This document shows positions 1 through 7,669 of a stretch of 64,000 bases of DNA, piece after piece. The notes below the pieces were generated by a model that saw only the letters and a program-made list of their open reading frames with translations, searched no databases and had not been told where the DNA came from. Positions within the stretch are counted from its first letter, which is position 1; every line of letters begins with the position of its first letter. This DNA comes from CBDDLD01 sp965230605 (GTDB lineage: Bacteria > Bacteroidota > Bacteroidia > Flavobacteriales > Flavobacteriaceae), in the NCBI GenBank assembly GCA_965230605.1, contig CBDDLD010000004.1, forward strand, positions 2,418,001-2,482,000. Direction: 5' to 3'. A program made the translations under genes and the position numbers.

Positions 1-1105
1 CTAAAAATTCTGTAATCACATTCCAATATTCTTCTGCCCCTTCTTGTCCTTCCCAAAGCGCACGCGAACCATGAAATCCATTAGATTTTGGAATGAATTG
101 GGATTGATTCTTTTTAAGCTTAGAATTTCCTATTAAATCAGTTAATGTTTCAGCTTCGGCTTGAGAAGAAGTTACTAAAAATGGTTTTTCAATTTTTGTA
201 AAAATCGTAGATAATGATGGAGCTGCATCACCAAAATAATCTCCAGGACTAAAGGAAATTATAGCTTTAACTTTTGGATTAACTGCCCCTTCTAAAAGTG
301 CTAAACTAGAAGAGAATGAACTTCCCCAAATAATAACATTTTGATTGTACCTTTTATGTAAATAATCAATGGCAACTGCAATGTCTTGTTGCGCATCTGT
401 CATACTAGGTTTTAAACCTTTTTCTACGGCTCTTGTATTGGTGCTATTAGGCTTTCCTGCAAAAGGTCCGCCAGAACGTAAGTCTACAGACAAACAATTA
501 TAACCCAATTTATTTAACTTTGGAGCTATATCTGCATATTCCATACGATTATAACCAGCTTGGTGCATTAATAATATAACAGGTTTATTTTTGGCTATTT
601 CATAAAGGTTACCGCTAATTACAAGCTCGTCAGGCGCATTGAATTCTACTTTTTTAGAAGTATATTTTTCACCTATAGCCCCAGGTGTTGGCAAAGGTAC
701 TTTTTGTTGTCTTTGTGCTTCTATTTGTTGGTTGATTATATTTTCAATTAGCCGGATTCTAATTATTTTTCCGTCATTATCAAAATGAATATAGGATTCA
801 CTTTTTCCTAAATCTTCAAAATCATAAGCCACTTTTGCTTTTCCTTGCTCGCTTTCAACTATGGTCATGTTGTTTGGTTTAGGTAGGTTGGTTACAATGT
901 TTGTTAAAATTGCTGGCGTATTGGCTATTGGAATTGGTTTAAATTGAAGTTGCGTACTAATATAAGGTTGTAATGCCTTGGTATTTTTATCCGCAAAGCT
1001 TTGGGCAAAAGCATTTACTTGTTTAGAATAATCTTGTGCAACCAAACTAAGTGAAAAAAGGAATAAAACGATTGCTACGGTGTTGTGTTTCTTTAAACGT
1101 ATCAT
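1..1105 (-). CDS. Secreted alpha/beta hydrolase (dienelactone-hydrolase-like), C-terminus cut by the window edge
   Basis: The reading frame is open from an ATG at 1105 to the window edge (368 codons visible). It starts with a signal peptide ending around SLVAQD. Residues about 20-110 look like a small NTF2/DUF3887-like domain. The rest is an alpha/beta hydrolase: a strand plus HQAG oxyanion-type segment, a nucleophile elbow IWGSSFSSS with the candidate Ser at residue 263, and a C-terminal GFHGSR segment with the likely catalytic His345. The elbow reads G-S-S-F-S instead of the usual G-x-S-x-G. The substrate cannot be told; family members hydrolyse esters or lactones in the periplasm. Only a few C-terminal residues are probably missing, because the catalytic His is already present. 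Confidence 0.8.
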   Translation of the reverse strand, partial: MIRLKKHNTVAIVLFLFSLSLVAQDYSKQVNAFAQSFADKNTKALQPYISTQLQFKPIPIANTPAILTNIVTNLPKPNNMTIVESEQGKAKVAYDFEDLGKSESYIHFDNDGKIIRIRLIENIINQQIEAQRQQKVPLPTPGAIGEKYTSKKVEFNAPDELVISGNLYEIAKNKPVILLMHQAGYNRMEYADIAPKLNKLGYNCLSVDLRSGGPFAGKPNSTNTRAVEKGLKPSMTDAQQDIAVAIDYLHKRYNQNVIIWGSSFSSSLALLEGAVNPKVKAIISFSPGDYFGDAAPSLSTIFTKIEKPFLVTSSQAEAETLTDLIGNSKLKKNQSQFIPKSNGFHGSRALWEGQEGAEEYWNVITEFL

Positions 1106-1151
1106 TTTTATTTATTGTTTATAGTGTTATATGATGTTAAAATGGATATCT

Positions 1152-1346
1152 TTATTGGTGTGACTTTTTCGTAAAGTATTTTTCTTTAAGTTTTGGGAAT
1201 TTAGGAATCACTGCTAGTACTAAGCCAATATCAAATAATAAGACTGAGTAATACCTAGGCTTGGATTCTGGAACAATAGGAAATGCAATAAGCATTATAA
1301 TTACTCCTACAATTGTTAAAGCAATGTGTATATTTTTTTTAGACAT
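1152..1346 (-). CDS. Small two-helix membrane protein, function unknown
   Basis: This 64-residue protein has two predicted membrane helices (about residues 7-24 and 34-50) and a basic C-terminus (KLKEKYFTKK). It lies just downstream of the anti-sigma-like gene on the same strand, separated by a hairpin at 1350-1390. It may be a late gene of that operon or a separately expressed peptide. I do not recognise the family. Confidence 0.55.
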   Translation of the reverse strand: MSKKNIHIALTIVGVIIMLIAFPIVPESKPRYYSVLLFDIGLVLAVIPKFPKLKEKYFTKKSHQ

Positions 1347-1349
1347 AAT

Positions 1350-1390
1350 AATTCTTGTCTTGAGTTTCTAATAACTTAGTGACAAGAATT
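1350..1390 (-). terminator. Hairpin between the sigma operon and the small membrane protein
   Basis: AATTCTTGTC at 1350-1359 and GACAAGAATT at 1381-1390 form a perfect 10-bp inverted repeat with a 21-nt loop. It lies just past the stop of the 1412-2050 gene and directly before the start of the 64-residue gene. It could be an intercistronic attenuator or a weak terminator. No strong U-tract follows. Confidence 0.4.
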
Positions 1391-1411
1391 ATTAAAATAT
1401 GACAGAAGAGT

Positions 1412-2050
1412 CTACTTTTCTTCTTCCTTTAGACTATCAAGTATGATATCAATTTTCTTTATAAGTGGTTTCCAGTTGATTTTTGCCGCACGTTTATTGA
1501 TATATACAATATAAATACCCAAAACAATCATTAGTGTGGTCACAATTATTTTGGTCTTTAATTTGGTAACCAATAATACTCCAATAATTCCGTTGTTATA
1601 AGCATCCGTATCTTCAGTTCCCCAAATAAACACCATATAACTAATAAAAAAGGGTAAGACGTACCAATACAAGACAGATTCTAATAGCTTCACTTGATTA
1701 AGCATAAACAGGCGTTGGTTTTTTAACTGTTCTATAAGCGGTAAAAATAAATCTTGTTCATATTTACTTTTACGTTGACTCCTTAATTTATAAATAATAT
1801 ACCCCAGTGATATGGCTACAAAAATGGCAGCTATGGTTGGTATTGAAAAAGGAAGTTGCAAGGAAATATAACTGTAGGCACTAATTCCTATAATAGCTAC
1901 TATAATTTCCTTTAGATCTCTTTTACGAACGATACGCTCTCTGTCTTGCATTTCAACTTTAAAATTGTTGATTAATTGAGTAGAATTTATGGCGATGCTT
2001 TCTTTGTTTGAAGAACCCTTCCATATATTTTTTAATTCTTGTTCTTCCAC
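1412..2050 (-). CDS. Membrane protein, probable anti-sigma factor partner of the adjacent ECF sigma
   Basis: The 212-residue protein has an N-terminal soluble segment of about 45 residues (MEEQELKNIWKGS...), a pair of membrane helices at about 47-90, a basic loop, and two more helices at about 127-147 and 165-184, then a charged tail. It starts one base after the stop of the ECF sigma gene on the same strand. A short N-terminal region followed by membrane helices, directly after an ECF gene, is typical of Bacteroidota membrane-bound anti-sigma partners. No zinc-binding ZAS motif (HxxxCxxC) is visible, so the role is inferred mainly from context. Confidence 0.6.
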   Translation of the reverse strand: MEEQELKNIWKGSSNKESIAINSTQLINNFKVEMQDRERIVRKRDLKEIIVAIIGISAYSYISLQLPFSIPTIAAIFVAISLGYIIYKLRSQRKSKYEQDLFLPLIEQLKNQRLFMLNQVKLLESVLYWYVLPFFISYMVFIWGTEDTDAYNNGIIGVLLVTKLKTKIIVTTLMIVLGIYIVYINKRAAKINWKPLIKKIDIILDSLKEEEK

Positions 2051-2051
2051 A

Positions 2052-2564
2052 TTAACTTAATTTTGGTGTTATACAATCCGATAATTTTTTTCGAATACGT
2101 TTCATTTTAACTGCAATATGATTTTCAGTTAAACCGATTACTTCCGCTATTTGTTTATACGATAGTTCTTCTAAATACAGTAGAATAATAGAAGCGTCAT
2201 TTTCGTTTAATGTGCCAATACAATGCTTTAGTAAGCTGTTTTTTTCATCATCTTCATCATCAGTACTGTAATTGTTAAGTTTAAATTGAATGGCATCAAA
2301 CCGAATCGTTTTAGTATTGTTTTTATCCAATTGTAATTTTGAACGCATACATACATTTAAGGCGATACGATATACCCAGGTATCTATACTAGAATTTCCT
2401 TTAAACGAAGGCATCGATTTCCATATTTGATATACCACTTCTTGGAATAAATCTTGCGGTTCAATAGGAGATACAGCATATATCCTACAAATGCGATAGA
2501 TTTTATCTTTGTTGGGTTCGAGTACTTCTTCAAAAATTAAATGTTGCACGTACTTTTTTGTCAC
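2052..2564 (-). CDS. RNA polymerase sigma factor, ECF type
   Basis: A 170-residue sigma-70 family protein with only regions 2 and 4. Region 2 contains PQDLFQEVVYQIWKSM and TWVYRIALNV (about residues 36-75). Region 4 runs from about residue 115 to 165, with an HTH around SYKQIAEVIGLTENHIAVKM. It is the middle gene of a tight minus-strand operon: PD40 lipoprotein (1-nt gap), this sigma factor, then the membrane anti-sigma-like protein (1-nt gap). It probably redirects RNA polymerase to a small envelope-related regulon; the inducing signal is unknown. Confidence 0.88.
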   Translation of the reverse strand: MTKKYVQHLIFEEVLEPNKDKIYRICRIYAVSPIEPQDLFQEVVYQIWKSMPSFKGNSSIDTWVYRIALNVCMRSKLQLDKNNTKTIRFDAIQFKLNNYSTDDEDDEKNSLLKHCIGTLNENDASIILLYLEELSYKQIAEVIGLTENHIAVKMKRIRKKLSDCITPKLS

Positions 2565-2565
2565 T

Positions 2566-3465
2566 TTATTGTTTAGGTCTTAGGTTTTCTATAAGTTCTG
2601 AACTTACCCAAAAAATATCGACATTTTCATAATTATCTGAGCCCATATTCCTATTGAAAAAAAGATACTTTCCATCAGGGGTTACGCTAGCAGAAGCCTC
2701 CCAAGCTTTGGTGTTTATTTTGTTTCCTAAATTAATAGGGTCGCCCCATTCTCCGTTTTGCTGACGAAAGCTAATATAAATGTCTGAATCACCGTATCCG
2801 TCTTCTCTTTTACTATCAAATAATAAATAGGATTCATCTGGAGCAATAAAGGGGTGAAAACTTTTCCCAGTATTGATTTTTTCATTGAGTAATTTTGGCT
2901 CTTCATATTTGCCATCTATAAATCGTGAATAGCGAATATCACCCGTAAAGTCCTGTTTAAACTCATCAAAAAAGTAAGTACCTTTAGAAGAAGCAGTAAG
3001 GCGCATAATCGCTATGCTGTCGAAAGGAGATTCAAGCTTTTTTATTTCAGACCAATCTCCATTTTTCTCTCGTTCCTGATATCTCCTTCCCAAATGCATT
3101 CTTTTACCATTTGGGGAAACAAAAGGTTCTCCCTTTCGAGGAGATATAACAGAATCTTTCCACTGATTATTTTTGTTTTGAAAGACTACAAACTCCACTT
3201 TTTTATCTTCTTCTGTTTTCCCTACCTCTCTTAAAAAATAGAATTCTTTCATGTCTGGACTAAAGACTCCGCTATATTCCCAACCTTTAGTTGTAACTAA
3301 ATTTGGAGCGAAGGCTTCAGGCGTTAATAAAGGTGGTTTTTGACCAAGATAAAAACTTTCTATGGCTGAAAAATCATTGTTTTTTTTATTCAATTTCTCC
3401 TTCTTACAAGAAAGTAATAATATTATAAATATCAGCGCTGAGAATTTAATGATGTGCTTTTTCAT
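2566..3465 (-). CDS. PD40/TolB-like beta-propeller lipoprotein
   Basis: A 299-residue protein with a lipoprotein signal peptide (lipobox LLLSC, Cys about residue 20). The mature part has WD40-like/PD40 repeat signatures: SGVFSPDMKEFYF, PFVSPNGKRMHL, PFIAPDESYLLF and ASVTPDGKYLFF. Such propellers usually bind peptides or proteins in the periplasm. It is the first gene of the operon with the ECF sigma and anti-sigma-like genes, so it may sense or tune that system. A diverged, broken paralogue lies at 14193-14765. Confidence 0.78.
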   Translation of the reverse strand: MKKHIIKFSALIFIILLLSCKKEKLNKKNNDFSAIESFYLGQKPPLLTPEAFAPNLVTTKGWEYSGVFSPDMKEFYFLREVGKTEEDKKVEFVVFQNKNNQWKDSVISPRKGEPFVSPNGKRMHLGRRYQEREKNGDWSEIKKLESPFDSIAIMRLTASSKGTYFFDEFKQDFTGDIRYSRFIDGKYEEPKLLNEKINTGKSFHPFIAPDESYLLFDSKREDGYGDSDIYISFRQQNGEWGDPINLGNKINTKAWEASASVTPDGKYLFFNRNMGSDNYENVDIFWVSSELIENLRPKQ

Positions 3466-3500
3466 TTTTTCGATTGTTCAAAATTTAACTGTTGTACCCA

Positions 3501-3550
3501 CTTTTTCATCTCTTAATTATTTAGTTACAAAAGTTACAGAAATATGACAA
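3501..3550 (-). promoter_or_regulatory. Upstream block conserved with the broken PD40 paralogue
   Basis: Read on the minus strand, this 50-bp block upstream of the PD40-sigma operon contains TTGTCATA followed by CTGTAACTTTTGTAAC. It matches 13898-13947 at 44 of 50 positions without gaps, by hand alignment. It ends 35 bp before the ATG. Conservation between two otherwise diverged loci suggests a promoter, possibly recognised by the operon's own ECF sigma factor. Confidence 0.5.
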
Positions 3551-3599
3551 AAGAAGTATTAAATCTATAAACTCACCTTAAGAATGAGCAACACACTAT

Positions 3600-3730
3600 G
3601 CACAACAATGTGTATAATTCATTGCTAGTTAGAACCTACTTACGAAAGTCCTTGCGGACTTTCTATCTGCGATTTATTTGCTAAATTAGTGTTTAAACAC
3701 GCAACGAAATCATACACTAGGCCGTTGTAT
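3600..3730. repeat. 130-bp imperfect palindromic element with inner hairpin
   Basis: The outer arms are GCACAAC-AATGTGTAT at 3600-3616 and, inverted, ATACACTAGGCCGTTGTAT at the right end. A second inner pair is GTGTATAATTCATTGC against GCAACGAAATCATACAC. In the centre GAAAGTCC (3644-3651) and GGACTTTC (3656-3663) form a perfect 8-bp stem with a TTGC loop. The whole would fold into one long bulged hairpin, as expected for a dispersed palindromic repeat or an attC-like site. The terminal heptamers resemble attC R boxes only loosely, and no integrase is in the window. Confidence 0.55.
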
Positions 3731-3767
3731 CTGATTACCAAAAAGAGATAAATGTACTATTGGGTAT

Positions 3768-4301
3768 TCAATAATCTTTGCCTTTTAGGATTTTCTTACG
3801 TTCCTTAGTTTGTTTGGCGTTGTATTCGTCAATTCTTTCTTGTAAGTTATCTGAAAGCTCGATAGATCCATTTAATAATTCATAAAGACGAGATTGCAAC
3901 CGTAAATAATACGATCGCAAACTAGTTGAGGTATAAGTTTGCCAGTTTGAGTACGTACCATCATCCTTTTTTATTCGTTTCTCCTGCTTAACCTGAAAAG
4001 AAACTCTAAAAGGAGCTTTATCACTGCGAATTTCGATTGTCATATATTCCCTATGAGTATCCTTTTCTTGTTTAGCTTCAATATAACCTCTCGATTCTGA
4101 TTCTCTGGAAATAGTATTGTATTCTTCGGTAGCGATTATATAAATTGCATCCCATACTTCCGAATATTCTTTGTCATAAGCAGCATTGCTGACTAAGGTT
4201 TTCTTGTAAGCCTTGATTTCCTTAATAAGGTCTCTTTTCTTTTGAGCTTGTGTTCCTAATGTGAAGCCAAAAATTAGAATTGTAATTAATAATGATTTCA
4301 T
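3768..4301 (-). CDS. Secreted protein of unknown function
   Basis: Taking the start at the ATG at 4301 gives MKSLLITILIFGF..., a clean signal peptide cleaved near TQAQ. A longer frame to 4400 exists, but it would place 33 hydrophilic residues before the signal peptide, so I prefer the internal start. The mature part of about 160 residues is highly charged and ends in a basic tail (AKQTKERKKILKG). It contains SNWQTYTSTSLRSYYLRLQS and looks alpha/beta mixed. I do not recognise the family. It stands alone between two repeat-rich intergenic regions. Confidence 0.65.
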   Translation of the reverse strand: MKSLLITILIFGFTLGTQAQKKRDLIKEIKAYKKTLVSNAAYDKEYSEVWDAIYIIATEEYNTISRESESRGYIEAKQEKDTHREYMTIEIRSDKAPFRVSFQVKQEKRIKKDDGTYSNWQTYTSTSLRSYYLRLQSRLYELLNGSIELSDNLQERIDEYNAKQTKERKKILKGKDY

Positions 4302-4916
4302 GTTATTGGGTTTTGATTCACTCAACCCCGAAGTGAAGTTATTATTCAATAAAAAAGCGTGGGGTTTCAAACCTTGATATCTGAAGGTATCGCCAAACAC
4401 CTAGTCACACACAAGTACTAACCCACGCCGAGAGCATGAGCATTAGTAAATGTTATTCGTGTGACTTTAAAAATTGGCGATTTTCAGATAGAACAACAGC
4501 TAACGCTTTATCGATATGTTGGATTTAAACTATAGTCTTATACATTCAAATGTTTTATTCATGTTTATTTAACTAAAATAATCAATTTATTGTGACGACG
4601 AATTAAATGCCTTAAAATAGCTAGTCACAAATAGGGCAAGGTTTAAATTAAAAATGTGTGCTTATAAAGGATAAAGAATGTTATTGGTGACCTTGTCCAT
4701 TCTAGCCTTTTGGCAAATGTAGAGATTTTATAGGTTTTAAAAACTTCTTTACAAAATCTGTTGACCGATTTGTTGGCGGTTTATTTGATTGCAAATAATC
4801 TCATTTGACTTTCAGAACAAATATAAAACTTATTGTTCTTAACATAGAAGTATAATAATAATTAAAAATTATCACGAGCTCTGACCAATTTCACTAAATA
4901 AGGCATTGGATGAAAT
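4302..4916. other. 615-bp intergenic region with several imperfect inverted repeats
   Basis: No convincing gene is visible. GCGTGGGGTT (4357-4366) pairs with AACCCACGC (4420-4428) apart from a one-base bulge. CTAGTCACA occurs near 4401 and again near 4620. An inverted pair ends in CAAGGT/ACCTTG at about 4621-4642 and 4688-4708. These look like degraded palindromic repeats, or the leader and terminator region of the flanking genes. Confidence 0.4.
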
Positions 4917-5234
4917 TTATTTAACAAGAAAACCTAACCCTATTCTATTCAACATCTTTTTTTCAAAACTCCAGAAAAATTTGAACTGACCTAAAAGAGT
5001 ACCATATATAATCAATAACAATTGGTATATAGGAAAGATAACCAAAATCCGAAGTAGCCAATAAAAACTTGTACTTAACCAGGTATTAGAAAAATTTACT
5101 CGTTCTATCCCCAACCATTCTAAAACTGGTTTTGCTAGATAAATAGACGAGGATCCAGTAATAGAGAACACAATAATAATAACTATTAACTGAAAGTTAT
5201 TGGATATTTTCCATCGCTGTTTTAGTTTGTTCAT
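4917..5234 (-). CDS. Small membrane protein (DUF6787-like)
   Basis: A 105-residue protein with an N-terminal RWKISNNFQ segment, two or three membrane helices (about 15-35 and 53-80) and a conserved-looking C-terminus GQFKFFWSFEKKMLNRIG. This matches a short Bacteroidota membrane family sometimes mislabelled diacylglyceryl transferase. It has none of the Lgt catalytic motifs, unlike the true Lgt at 59295-60131. It starts 7 bp after the broken folE on the same strand and is probably the last gene of the DoxX-folE-this transcript. Confidence 0.6.
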   Translation of the reverse strand: MNKLKQRWKISNNFQLIVIIIVFSITGSSSIYLAKPVLEWLGIERVNFSNTWLSTSFYWLLRILVIFPIYQLLLIIYGTLLGQFKFFWSFEKKMLNRIGLGFLVK

Positions 5235-5241
5235 TTTATAA

Positions 5242-5883
5242 TTACTCTTTGTACAAAATTGAAATAATAGAACTATCGGTAGCTATTTTTACAGAAAACC
5301 CTGATGTTATTTTAGAACTACCTTTGTCTTCAACACCCTTACATGAAATACAACTATGAGATGCCTTCAGCACAACACCAACATTGTTAGTCTGAACTGT
5401 ATTTAATAGGTCATTTAAAATCTGTTGTGTTAATCGTTCCTGAACGTGGTCGTCTTGCATGGTAATCAATAAGCCTATGAATCTTTGACAGACCAATCGC
5501 ATAATTTTTAGGTATATAGGCAACATTTGCTGATCCTGTTATGGAAACAAAATGGTGTTCGCAAAAAGAAGTGAATGGAATATTAACTTCTAATAATGGG
5601 TTGCTATATTTATATTCATTCTTAAACAAAGTAATAGTTTGGTCTATTTAGGATTTAGACCTTTAAAAACTTCATTAATGTACATTTTAGCAACTCTATT
5701 AGGAGTGTCTTTTATGCTGTCATCGTTTAAATCAAAACCTAAAATATCAATGATATCCCTAAATTTTTCAGAAATCAATTCAATCTTCAAAGCATCATTT
5801 CGTAACGGATTTTTAGTCACTACGTGGTGATTTGTATCTTGAGAATTTGTATCTATTAAAGTTCCATTTCCGTTTAATTTCAT
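5242..5883 (-). pseudogene. folE: GTP cyclohydrolase I (second copy), broken by two frameshifts
   Basis: Three frames together reconstruct a FolE. The N-terminus (5644-5883) has DTPNRVAKMYINEVFKGLNP; the middle (about 5411-5643) has SFCEHHFVSITG and the RRP segment; the C-terminus (5242-about 5455) has VQERLTQQIL and HSCISCKGV. The first break fits loss of one A in CCTAAATAG (restoring it reads P-K-I-D-Q). The second, at the RRP/VQERL junction, fits a 2-nt loss or 1-nt gain. The zinc ligands (CEHH, C in the C-terminal part) are still encoded, so decay looks recent. The intact folE is at 56765-57442. It sits 5 bp after the DoxX gene behind an ECF-type promoter. Confidence 0.85.
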
Positions 5884-5888
5884 ATTTG

Positions 5889-6272
5889 TTAATTTCTTGC
5901 TTTAACAATATTGTTTTCTGATAGCTTTGCCAATGAAAATGCTGCTATAGCCATTACCAAATCTCTTACGGCAACATCAATATAACTCCAACTAAATAGT
6001 AGTGTTAAGGCAATGAGTGTCAACCATGCAGCTACTATGTAGGCTCCAATCTTTGTTTTTGTGAGCACTATTATACCTGCTATAATTTCTATAACACCTA
6101 CGATTGCCATAAAAGTACTGGTTTCAAAAGGTAGCATTCCAGCGAAACCGTCTGAAACATATTGACTCCAATCTGTTAAGATGTTGGTAAACTTATCTAA
6201 TCCTGCAACAATAGGCACTAAACCAAAAGTATATTTTAAGACTACTTTTACTAGTTGTACGTTTGAATTCAT
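5889..6272 (-). CDS. DoxX-like integral membrane protein
   Basis: A 127-residue protein with four predicted membrane helices (about 10-26, 44-66, 73-92, 95-115) and the DoxX-type start VVLKYTFGLVPIVAGLDKF. DoxX-family proteins are linked to membrane redox and oxidative-stress functions, but their activity is poorly defined. It is first in a minus-strand unit with the broken folE and the DUF6787-like gene. It is divergent from the ECF sigma gene, with a GTAACC-N17-TCTAA promoter in its leader. Confidence 0.78.
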   Translation of the reverse strand: MNSNVQLVKVVLKYTFGLVPIVAGLDKFTNILTDWSQYVSDGFAGMLPFETSTFMAIVGVIEIIAGIIVLTKTKIGAYIVAAWLTLIALTLLFSWSYIDVAVRDLVMAIAAFSLAKLSENNIVKARN

Positions 6273-6311
6273 AATCTTCTATTTTGTTAATTTTTAACTT
6301 TGCTTCCGATA

Positions 6312-6339
6312 TTAGATGTGGATAAGGAAAAAAGGTTAC
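6312..6339 (-). promoter_or_regulatory. ECF-type promoter for the DoxX operon
   Basis: On the minus strand this site reads GTAACC (6334-6339), 17 bp, TCTAA (6312-6316). The same two boxes with the same 17-bp gap occur at 6347, 7239, 7613 and 8620. It lies about 40 bp before the DoxX ATG. The extended sequence TTCCTTATCCACATCTAA is almost the same as in the site at 7613. Confidence 0.75.
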
Positions 6340-6346
6340 AAACTTT

Positions 6347-6374
6347 GTAACCTTTTCAAGTTGTTTTTATCTAA
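6347..6374 (+). promoter_or_regulatory. ECF-type autoregulatory promoter of the sigma gene
   Basis: GTAACC (6347-6352), 17 bp, TCTAA (6370-6374), about 28 bp before the sigma-factor ATG at 6402. Its -35 box is back to back with that of the divergent DoxX promoter, giving the palindrome GGTTAC-AAACTTT-GTAACC at 6334-6352. Confidence 0.72.
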
Positions 6375-6401
6375 TCCCTAATCTTAACAAGCGACAGGAT
6401 A

Positions 6402-7079
6402 ATGAAACGAATTGATATTAAAGAAATCAATAACCACACAATTAGTGAATCTGATATAATAAATCGGATTAAAAATGGAGAAAAAGAGCTCTATGAAATA
6501 TTATTAAGAAGAAACAACCAGAAATTATTTCGAGTTATCAGAAGTTATATCAAGAGCACACAAGAGATAGAAGATATTATGCAAAACACATACTTAAAGG
6601 CATATGAAAAGTTGTCCCAATTCAAAAGTAATTCCAAATTTTCTACATGGTTAATTAGAATTGGTATTAACGAGGCATTGGCAAGGCTGAGAGAGCAAGC
6701 TAAAGTTTTTAATATGGACAAAAGAGAAGATTACCACCAAATTAATTCTATTTTAGAAATACCAGGGAGCAGTCAACTTAATCCAGAAACTAAGATTATT
6801 AACGATGAGGCAAAGAAACTATTGGAGTATATCCTAGATTCACTAGACTCAAAATATAGGGTGATATATATCATGAAAGAGATAGAAGGAATGCCAATTA
6901 AAGAAATAGCCGACTGTCTGGATTTATCTAAATCCAATGTTAAAGTTCGTTTGCATCGAGCAAAAACAATGATGAAAGAAAAATTAAATCTTGTTACAAA
7001 TCAACAAGAGGTATTTGAATTTGGCAATAGCAGATGTGATATGGTTACCTATAATGTTATGAAAAAAATCCTTGAGTAA
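6402..7079 (+). CDS. RNA polymerase sigma factor, ECF type, likely master of the local redox regulon
   Basis: A 225-residue sigma-70 family protein. Region 2 covers about residues 28-95 with EIEDIMQNTYLKAYEKL and FSTWLIRIGINEAL. Region 4 covers about 140-195 with the HTH segment PIKEIADCLDLSKSNVKVRL. A C-terminal tail of about 25 residues includes FGNSRCDMV with one Cys. No obvious anti-sigma gene is adjacent, so it may be controlled by transcription or through the Cys-containing tail (inference). It is divergent from the DoxX operon and precedes an HMA gene. Five matching promoter sites around it, one in front of itself, suggest that it drives the island from 4.9 to 10 kb. Confidence 0.88.
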   Translation: MKRIDIKEINNHTISESDIINRIKNGEKELYEILLRRNNQKLFRVIRSYIKSTQEIEDIMQNTYLKAYEKLSQFKSNSKFSTWLIRIGINEALARLREQAKVFNMDKREDYHQINSILEIPGSSQLNPETKIINDEAKKLLEYILDSLDSKYRVIYIMKEIEGMPIKEIADCLDLSKSNVKVRLHRAKTMMKEKLNLVTNQQEVFEFGNSRCDMVTYNVMKKILE

Positions 7080-7133
7080 ACGAGTATAGCATAGTATTAC
7101 TATCTGATAAAATAGTTTTTGAAGTATAATAAG

Positions 7134-7162
7134 AGGTTGACTATCAAAAGTCAACCTTTTTT
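7134..7162 (+). terminator. Rho-independent terminator after the sigma gene
   Basis: AGGTTGACT (7134-7142) and AGTCAACCT (7149-7157) form a perfect 9-bp stem with a 6-nt loop, followed by a run of T. It lies 55 bp past the sigma-factor stop. Confidence 0.8.
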
Positions 7163-7238
7163 ATTTGCTCTGTGTTATAGATTCAATTCTGATAGCACAT
7201 AATCAGATTTCTTTCCATGTTAAAATTCGATAAGCTTT

Positions 7239-7266
7239 GTAACCTATTTCCTTCTTTTTACTCTAA
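7239..7266 (+). promoter_or_regulatory. ECF-type promoter before the HMA gene
   Basis: GTAACC (7239-7244), 17 bp, TCTAA (7262-7266), 52 bp before the ATG at 7319. It has the same spacing as the other four local sites. Confidence 0.7.
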
Positions 7267-7318
7267 ACGGAACACGGTTTCGAAATAACTGGACAGTTAT
7301 CAACTTAATCTTGATACT

Positions 7319-7603
7319 ATGAAATTAAATAGAGCAAACATTCCTATCCAAGAACTAAACTGTCACAAATGTGCAGTTGAGTTAGCCAACCGACTTTCGC
7401 AGATTAAAAAGATTGACTATTTGGAAGTAAATTTTAAGACTTCCGTTGTCTCATTCAACTTTGAAAGAGCTAACGAAATAGCCGATGTTGAAAATATGCT
7501 TGCTGATTTAGGTTTTAATCCCTTAGGGGAAAAAATTAAACAAAAAAAGAGGAATGATTTCTTATGCAAAGCTGCTTCAGAGAAGTTATGCATCAATATT
7601 TAA
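7319..7603 (+). CDS. HMA-like small metal-binding protein
   Basis: A 94-residue cytosolic protein of ferredoxin-like HMA fold. The metal-binding loop is NCHKCAVELANRL (Cys-x-x-Cys at about residues 15-18), followed by strands FKTSVVSFNF and a second helix DVENMLADLGF. Free HMA proteins bind Cu+ or Zn2+ and pass it to transporters, but no P-type ATPase is adjacent. A second protein of the same design (CHGC) sits at 27470-27739 at the end of the sulfide module. Its own ECF-type promoter and the downstream cupredoxin suggest copper or redox handling. Confidence 0.7.
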   Translation: MKLNRANIPIQELNCHKCAVELANRLSQIKKIDYLEVNFKTSVVSFNFERANEIADVENMLADLGFNPLGEKIKQKKRNDFLCKAASEKLCINI

Positions 7604-7612
7604 TGAAGTTTT

Positions 7613-7640
7613 GTAACCTTTTTCCCTTATCCACATCTAA
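7613..7640 (+). promoter_or_regulatory. ECF-type promoter before DUF4142-cupredoxin
   Basis: GTAACC (7613-7618), 17 bp, TCTAA (7636-7640), 29 bp before the ATG at 7670. The spacer CTTATCCACA is shared with the DoxX promoter. Confidence 0.75.
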
Positions 7641-7669
7641 AGCTCATTAATATTTAAAACATCAAATAA

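Noticed and set aside
3600..3730. Integron cassette array
   Set aside because: Only one attC-like palindrome and no tyrosine integrase gene in the window.
4917..5234. A second prolipoprotein diacylglyceryl transferase
   Set aside because: Only 105 residues with no Lgt signature; the true lgt is at 59295-60131.
5411..5650. Programmed frameshifting in the second folE
   Set aside because: Two separate indels are needed, no slippery site plus structure is seen at either, and an intact folE exists.
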